Below are positions 5,569-9,579 of a DNA stretch of 9,579 nt, piece by piece. The stretch is from Defluviitaleaceae bacterium. Lineage in GTDB: Bacteria > Bacillota > Clostridia > Lachnospirales > WQUN01. The stretch spans positions 1 to 9,579 of the forward strand of contig WRKK01000281.1 of NCBI GenBank assembly GCA_009782245.1. Reading direction: 5' to 3'. The notes beneath the pieces are model-generated. The model ran no database searches. It was given only the letters and a program-made list of their open reading frames with translations, and was not told the origin of the DNA. Made by a program: the position numbers and the translations under genes. Position 1 is the first letter of the stretch. Each line of letters opens with the position of its first letter.

Positions 5569-6210
5569 ATGGCAGAAGTTGATTTTTATGATGCAATGCA
5601 ATCGGTGCTACAGCGGCCGCGCTACGACATTTTAACAGGCAGAATGATTGATGTGCAAGAGGTTGTAATGGACGCAGTTGTGCGGTTTGTAATGCACATT
5701 TTGGATAACATAACAATAAACTTGCCAGAAAGCGGCAGCTACAATTTGGACGCTATTTTAACGGTATTTATTATTGTCGTTGCCTTGATAACTTTGGGAA
5801 TCGCCGTTGCCATCGCCTACTCTTTGCTAAAGCACCAAAATAAAAAAATAGCCGATAATGCCGATATTTCCGAATTATTTGACAATATATCAAAAGATAA
5901 ATTCTCGCTGGCGGATTTATTGCGGCTTTCCAACGAATACGCCAACCAGAAAAATTTTCGGCAAGCCGCTCGCCACTATTACATAGCCGTTTTGGTTTCG
6001 CTAAACAACCAAAAAACCATCGCCGTGGATAAATCCAAAACCAACTTCCAGTTAAAACGGGAACTAACAGCGGCAGCACCCAATTTATCCGAGCCATTTG
6101 GCACAATAGTAGAAGTGTTTCAAAAATCGTGGTTTGGCAGAAAACCGTTAAATGACGAGCAATACAGCCATTTTACGGTAAATGTGGAGGAAATATTACG
6201 TGAAAAATAA
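5569..6210 (+). CDS. DUF4129 domain membrane protein
   Basis: A 213-residue protein with one clear transmembrane segment (about 62-87) separating an N-terminal part from a cytoplasmic C-terminal domain. The C-terminal domain (about 120-205) matches DUF4129 by eye: an ARHYYIAVLVSLNNQ helix, the KTNFQLKREL motif, then FGTIVEVFQKSWFGRKPLNDEQYSHF. DUF4129 is usually found at the C-terminus of transmembrane transglutaminase-like proteins beside MoxR and DUF58 genes; here it stands alone without a transglutaminase core. GGAGGG (5557-5562) lies six bases before the ATG. The gene begins one base after the previous stop and its end overlaps the next gene's GTG start by 11 bases, so translation is probably coupled. 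The domain's biochemical role is unknown. Confidence 0.82.
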   Translation: MAEVDFYDAMQSVLQRPRYDILTGRMIDVQEVVMDAVVRFVMHILDNITINLPESGSYNLDAILTVFIIVVALITLGIAVAIAYSLLKHQNKKIADNADISELFDNISKDKFSLADLLRLSNEYANQKNFRQAARHYYIAVLVSLNNQKTIAVDKSKTNFQLKRELTAAAPNLSEPFGTIVEVFQKSWFGRKPLNDEQYSHFTVNVEEILREK

Positions 6211-6997
6211 TAAGTTGACAATTTTTCTAATATTGATAATCCCGATATTTTTTATAGTGGCAACGCTAACCATCGCTCGTATGACATCGGACACACACGC
6301 CAATTTTAGCTCATTTTCGGCACGTGAAACTGGGGCAAGTTTGCTGTTTGATACGCTAAATTATATGCAATATCCCGTTGCGGTGCTGTACAGCCCTGTA
6401 ACGCCAGCCATTAACACGGATTACGCAATTCTCATTATACAACCGTCCAACCCGCGCCCCAACCAGGATTCCGTTGAGGATATTCTTAACTGGGTTCGCA
6501 TTGGCGGCAGGTTGATTTTTCTGGAAAGCAACCGCAACAACCTAATAGAGCAAGCAATGGGCAGCCATTCGTTTGCCAGTTTGGGCACATTACGGCTGTA
6601 TTCATTGGGAATGGGCGAAATAATCACAGGCGATGCCAACGCCATACTAAATGGGCATCTTATGGCAAACGCTATTTACGGCGAACGGCTAACCACGATA
6701 TTATCCATATGGAACGCCGAGCGGGTATATTTTGCCGAATACTACCACGGCTACCGTGCCGACGACAACCTATTTAGACAACTACCACTATGGCTGCGGC
6801 TTGTCGCCGTGCAACTACTAGCGGCGGCGGCGGCTTGCGTGTGGCATTTCGGCAAACGTTTCGGCAGTCCAATCCCGCTATACGAAGAAATAGAACGGGA
6901 AGAAAACGAGCAAGTGCTAGTGTTAGCAAGGTTGTACCGACACGCCGATAAAAAATTTAGCAAAAAACGTGATGGGAAAAATCCGAAACGGGAATAA
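6200..6997 (+). CDS. DUF4350 domain membrane protein
   Basis: About 265 residues from the preferred GTG start at 6200, which has GGAGG (6186-6190) nine bases upstream; the in-frame ATG at 6182 has no such site. It has an N-terminal membrane segment (about residues 5-26) and a soluble region whose pattern matches DUF4350: FSSFSARETGASLLFDTL near the start, then a Rossmann-like stretch YAILIIQPSNPRPNQDSVEDI and WVRIGGRLIFLES. A second hydrophobic segment follows (about 196-216), with a basic cytoplasmic tail. The DUF4350 region resembles a glutamine-amidotransferase-like fold without visible catalytic residues, and probably binds rather than catalyses. It lies between DUF4129 and MoxR. Its stop is followed at once by an A-run and then a folded repeat element. 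Confidence 0.8.
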   Translation: MKNNKLTIFLILIIPIFFIVATLTIARMTSDTHANFSSFSARETGASLLFDTLNYMQYPVAVLYSPVTPAINTDYAILIIQPSNPRPNQDSVEDILNWVRIGGRLIFLESNRNNLIEQAMGSHSFASLGTLRLYSLGMGEIITGDANAILNGHLMANAIYGERLTTILSIWNAERVYFAEYYHGYRADDNLFRQLPLWLRLVAVQLLAAAAACVWHFGKRFGSPIPLYEEIEREENEQVLVLARLYRHADKKFSKKRDGKNPKRE

Positions 6998-7002
6998 AAA
7001 AA

Positions 7003-7138
7003 TGACTATCCAAGTTGGGGTTGACGGTAACGGGCGACCGATCCGCCTGTCTATCCGCCAACAGGCGGGTCGAACAGGCAGGGGACGGTCGCCCCTACGC
7101 TAACGTTATCGTCAAATTATGAGTTAACTGGGTAGACA
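7003..7138. mobile_element. MITE-like folded element between DUF4350 and MoxR
   Basis: A 136-base nested inverted repeat with no coding capacity. Imperfect ends TGACTATCCAAGTT and TTAACTGGGTAGACA pair loosely. Inside, TTGACGGTAACG (7021-7032) pairs with CGTTATCGTCAA (7104-7115) with one G-T. GGGCGACCG (7032-7040) pairs perfectly with CGGTCGCCC (7086-7094). The centre holds CCGCCTGT/ACAGGCGG (7043-7050, 7061-7068). No clear target-site duplication is visible. I infer a non-autonomous miniature element or large REP-type sequence; a structured intercistronic RNA is the alternative. Confidence 0.6.
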
Positions 7139-7140
7139 CA

Positions 7141-7221
7141 CTAAAAAATTAGCGGGTCAAGGGGCGCGCTCCTTGCGGGGTGTGGGGCAGAGCCCCACGG
7201 TTTTAGGTTTTAGATTTTAGA
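7141..7221 (-). repeat. Dispersed hairpin repeat, copy 2 (inverted)
   Basis: Reverse orientation to the copy after pyrF. On the minus strand it begins with A-rich seven-base steps (TCTAAAA, TCTAAAA, CCTAAAA). The hairpin GTGGGGC-TCT-GCCCCAC follows (plus 7198-7182), then the near-palindrome CAAGGAGCGCGCCCCTTG (7175-7158), ending in CCGCTAATTTTTTAG. It has a single copy of the second hairpin and looks closest to the basic form. On the plus strand it ends seven bases short of the MoxR ATG's ribosome-binding region and reads as three TTTTAG(G/A) units. Confidence 0.85.
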
Positions 7222-7234
7222 ACAGGAGAAAAAA

Positions 7235-8173
7235 ATGGATACGAAGACACTTACTAATGCTTTGAAGACGGAGATGAACTCGGTTATTAGGAATCAGGAG
7301 GCGCTTACCGATTTGGCGATTACGGCGTTGTTGGCTAAGGGTCATGTTTTGGTGGAGGGTGTGCCTGGCCTTGCAAAAACGCTGTGGGCGAGGTCGCTGG
7401 CACAGCTTATGACAATGGATTTCAAACGGGTGCAGTTTACTTCCGATCAGTTGCCCTCGGATATTTTGGGTACAAAAATATTTAACCAGCAAACCAGCCA
7501 GTTTGAACTACGCAAAGGGCCGCTTTTTACACAGCTTTTTCTGGCGGACGAAATTAACCGAACACCGCCGAAAACCCAGTCGGCACTACTGGAAGTTATG
7601 GAAGAACGGGCAATAACAATAGACGGCACAAGGCACGTTTTAGACGAACCCTTTTTTGTTATGGCAACGCAAAATCCAGTAGAATACGAGGGAACATACC
7701 CCCTGCCAGAAGCGTTGCTGGATAGGTTTATGATGAAACTGGTAATTACTTACCCTGGCGTTGCGGCTGAAAAACAAGTTTTGCAAATGCACCACGAGGG
7801 TTTTGATAACGTACATTTAACCAAACGCCCCGTTTGCGAGGCGGCGGACATCGCAACCTGCCGCACCGAAATAGCCGAAGTCGCCGTTGAAGACAGCGTT
7901 ATGAACTATATTATCAGCATTGTGGAAACCACTCGGCGGGTTAGCTCGGTTATGCACGGAGCAAGCCCGCGCGGCTCGGTTGCGTTGCTGTTGGCGGCAA
8001 AGGCTTTCGCCGCAATGAACGGCAGAGATTTTGTTATTCCCGACGATATAAAATTTTTAGCTGCGCCAATTTTGCAACATCGCATAATCCTTAAACCCGA
8101 GGCGGAAATAGACGGTATAAAATCCGAAACGGTGGTAGAAAATATTTTATCGCAAATAAAGGTGCCAAGATGA
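7235..8173 (+). CDS. MoxR-family AAA+ ATPase
   Basis: A 312-residue AAA+ ATPase of the MoxR type (the YeaC-like genes beside DUF58), thought to act as a chaperone-like remodeller with vWA-domain partners. Visible motifs are Walker A GVPGLAKT (42-49), the FTSDQLPSDILG loop (68-79), Walker B LFLADE (101-106), sensor 1 ATQNP (144-148), the LLDRF arginine (Arg164) and sensor 2 GASPRGS (Arg246). It looks complete and active. AGGAGA lies about seven bases before the ATG. The stop overlaps the DUF58 start (ATGA), implying coupled translation and a physical partnership. The first roughly 50 codons use G-ending codons and AGG more than the rest of the gene. There is no clear promoter of its own, so it is probably read from 4526 through the intervening repeats. 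Confidence 0.93.
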   Translation: MDTKTLTNALKTEMNSVIRNQEALTDLAITALLAKGHVLVEGVPGLAKTLWARSLAQLMTMDFKRVQFTSDQLPSDILGTKIFNQQTSQFELRKGPLFTQLFLADEINRTPPKTQSALLEVMEERAITIDGTRHVLDEPFFVMATQNPVEYEGTYPLPEALLDRFMMKLVITYPGVAAEKQVLQMHHEGFDNVHLTKRPVCEAADIATCRTEIAEVAVEDSVMNYIISIVETTRRVSSVMHGASPRGSVALLLAAKAFAAMNGRDFVIPDDIKFLAAPILQHRIILKPEAEIDGIKSETVVENILSQIKVPR

Positions 8174-9486
8174 GTGTTACAAAACGGTTTGCATTGTTGA
8201 TTTTAGGCGGAATACCAGTAGTTATCTCGTTGGGAATATTCTCCCCCTTTTTGGCGACCCTAATGTTTGTGATATATAACGCCGTTGTTGTGTCGTTGTT
8301 TTTGCTGGATTTTTTTATGTCGCCCAAAACGCCGCTGTTAGCGGTAAAACGGGTAGACCCCGAACGGTTTGCGGTGGATAAATTTATTAAGTTATCGCAT
8401 AAAGCGGTTAATCCCGTGGTGTTTACCGTGCATAATTTATCGCCGTATCGCCTAAAAATCGAAGGGCTTGACACCGTTGCAGACCGCCATTTTGAAGTTT
8501 CTAACGAAAACTTGCAGCACACAATTTCGCCCAATAACATCGCCCAATTTAGCTACGATGTAACGCCGTCCAAACGTGGCTCGTTTACGTTTACCAATAT
8601 TCATTTGCGAGTTTTCGGGCTTTTGGGATTAGCAATAAAATATCACGTTTACAACCAGCCGATGGAGTTCAAGGTTTATCCCAATTTGCAAGATTTAAGC
8701 CGCTTTCGGTTAATGATACGCAAAAATCGTCTGCTGCCAAGGGGCGAAAAAACCGTGCGACTATACGGGCCAGGCACAGAATTTGAAAGTTTACGCGCCT
8801 ACGTGGACGGCGACGATTACCGCAAAATCAACTGGCAAGTAACCGCCCGTGAAATGCGGCTAATTGTAAACGATTATCAAGTGGAAAAAAATCAGCCCGT
8901 TTTTATGCTACTGGACAGCGGCCGCCCAATGAGTTACAGCGTTAAAGGCTACAAAAAGCTAGATTATGCGATAAATGCCTCGCTGGTATTATCGGATATT
9001 GTCAACCAAAAAGGCGACCAAAGTGGCTTGCTGGTGTTCAACAAAACGATAGGCACGGTAATCCCGCCAGGCAAGGGCAATGTGCATCGCAACAACCTAA
9101 TGGACGCACTATACCACATAGAAGACACCAAAGATACCTCCAACTATCAGGCGGCATTTAGGACACTATGCAGTCGCCAAAAACGGCGGAGCATCGTATT
9201 CATTTTTACCGATTTTGAAACATTAGAAGAGGCACAAGAACTAACGGCACACATTGCCCAGCTAAAACGCTGGCATTTTCCGATAGTAATTTTTATGAAA
9301 AACGAAGAACTCCTAAAATTAGCAGAAAACCCCGACAGCCACATAAAAGAAGTAGCAAGCAACTTTTTGGCAGAACGCAAGCAATTATTCCGCACTCTCA
9401 ACGCAATGTCCGTACCCAACGTAGAAACCCCCGCCGATAAATTTTCAGTAACGGCGGTCAACCAATATTTGCGGTTGCGGGGGTAA
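8170..9486 (+). CDS. DUF58 protein (vWA-like MoxR partner)
   Basis: A 438-residue membrane-anchored protein with two N-terminal hydrophobic segments (about 6-26 and 28-48). A beta-rich middle region (about 55-165) follows, then the DUF58 signature GTEFESLRAYVDGDDYRKINW with QVTAR (202-227). The C-terminal part resembles a vWA fold: VFMLLDSGRPM (244-254) where a metal-site loop would be, and IVFIFTDFETLEEA (342-355). The loop lacks the canonical DxSxS pattern, as is common in this family, so metal binding is uncertain. Its ATG overlaps the MoxR stop by 4 bases; MoxR and DUF58 proteins are regularly paired and are inferred to act together at the membrane. It is full length. A dispersed repeat starts within a few bases of its stop, and the downstream gene is outside the window. 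Confidence 0.92.
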   Translation: MSVTKRFALLILGGIPVVISLGIFSPFLATLMFVIYNAVVVSLFLLDFFMSPKTPLLAVKRVDPERFAVDKFIKLSHKAVNPVVFTVHNLSPYRLKIEGLDTVADRHFEVSNENLQHTISPNNIAQFSYDVTPSKRGSFTFTNIHLRVFGLLGLAIKYHVYNQPMEFKVYPNLQDLSRFRLMIRKNRLLPRGEKTVRLYGPGTEFESLRAYVDGDDYRKINWQVTAREMRLIVNDYQVEKNQPVFMLLDSGRPMSYSVKGYKKLDYAINASLVLSDIVNQKGDQSGLLVFNKTIGTVIPPGKGNVHRNNLMDALYHIEDTKDTSNYQAAFRTLCSRQKRRSIVFIFTDFETLEEAQELTAHIAQLKRWHFPIVIFMKNEELLKLAENPDSHIKEVASNFLAERKQLFRTLNAMSVPNVETPADKFSVTAVNQYLRLRG

Positions 9487-9487
9487 T

Positions 9488-9579
9488 CAAAGCAAAATCA
9501 AAACCGTGGGGCGCCCGCCTGCCGGCGGGCGCCCCACACCCCGCAAGGAGCGCGCCCCTCCCGCCTGCCGGCGGGCAGG
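9488..9579 (+). repeat. Dispersed hairpin repeat, copy 3 (with nested GC palindromes; cut by window end)
   Basis: Begins one base after the DUF58 stop with the same AAAGCAAAATCAAAACCG start as the copy after pyrF. The first hairpin is enlarged: GTGGGGCGCCCGCC (9506-9519), loop TGCC, and a perfect 14-bp complement (9524-9537). An 18-base palindrome GCCCGCCTGCCGGCGGGC replaces the usual TCT loop. After CCCCGCAAGGAGCGCGCCCCT a second CCCGCC-TGCC-GGCGGG palindrome (9560-9575) interrupts the element. The right end lies outside the window. The stem could help stop transcription of the MoxR operon, but no T-run is visible. Confidence 0.85.

Noticed and set aside
6182..6199. Upstream ATG start for the DUF4350 protein
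   Set aside because: The GGAGG site lies between this ATG and the GTG at 6200, so the GTG is the better-supported start.

Overview
The window reads as a bacterial chromosome segment, most likely from an uncultured Bacillota/Clostridia lineage. I infer this from the long Clostridium-type PyrF, the Gram-positive-style ATCase and class I dihydroorotase, strong sigma-A-like promoters with 17-bp spacers, a tRNA-Cys without an encoded CCA, and the MoxR/DUF58/DUF4129/DUF4350 cluster common in that phylum. No similarity search was possible, so taxonomy and family names rest on motif recognition.

Layout. (1) Bases 1-255 hold no credible ORF on either strand; the minus strand shows RNA-like hairpins and loosely resembles group II intron domain I (low confidence). 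(2) A minus-strand FlK-like hotdog thioesterase (256-594) ends abruptly just past its conserved GKG turn. (3) At 622-683 two divergent promoters have their -35 boxes in the two arms of one 18-bp palindrome; one drives the thioesterase, the other pyrB-pyrC-pyrF (716-3936). (4) The gene-poor stretch 3937-4628 holds a hairpin-rich dispersed repeat, an AT-rich inverted repeat, a GC-rich segment with a four-copy 8-bp tandem repeat, a bidirectional terminator, tRNA-Cys (minus) with its promoter, and an extended -10 promoter with a repetitive leader for the next operon. (5) From 4629 to the end lies an apparent operon: a six-helix membrane protein, a DUF4129 protein, a DUF4350 protein, then a 237-bp gap filled by a MITE-like folded element and an inverted copy of the dispersed repeat, then a MoxR-type AAA+ ATPase and a DUF58 protein. 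A third repeat copy follows DUF58 and runs off the window.

How the genes work together. PyrB, PyrC and PyrF catalyse the second, third and sixth steps of de novo UMP synthesis; pyrI, pyrK/D and pyrE are not in the window. The MoxR cluster is a membrane-linked AAA+ system: MoxR is probably a chaperone-like ATPase paired with the vWA-like DUF58 protein, while the DUF4129, DUF4350 and multi-pass proteins probably form its membrane-side partners. Its exact job is unknown.

The genes themselves belong to known families. The least ordinary content is in the intergenic DNA: three copies of one repeat whose hairpin arms change together between copies, a small GC palindrome nested inside one copy, and a folded element splitting the MoxR operon. 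I see no clearly new protein system.
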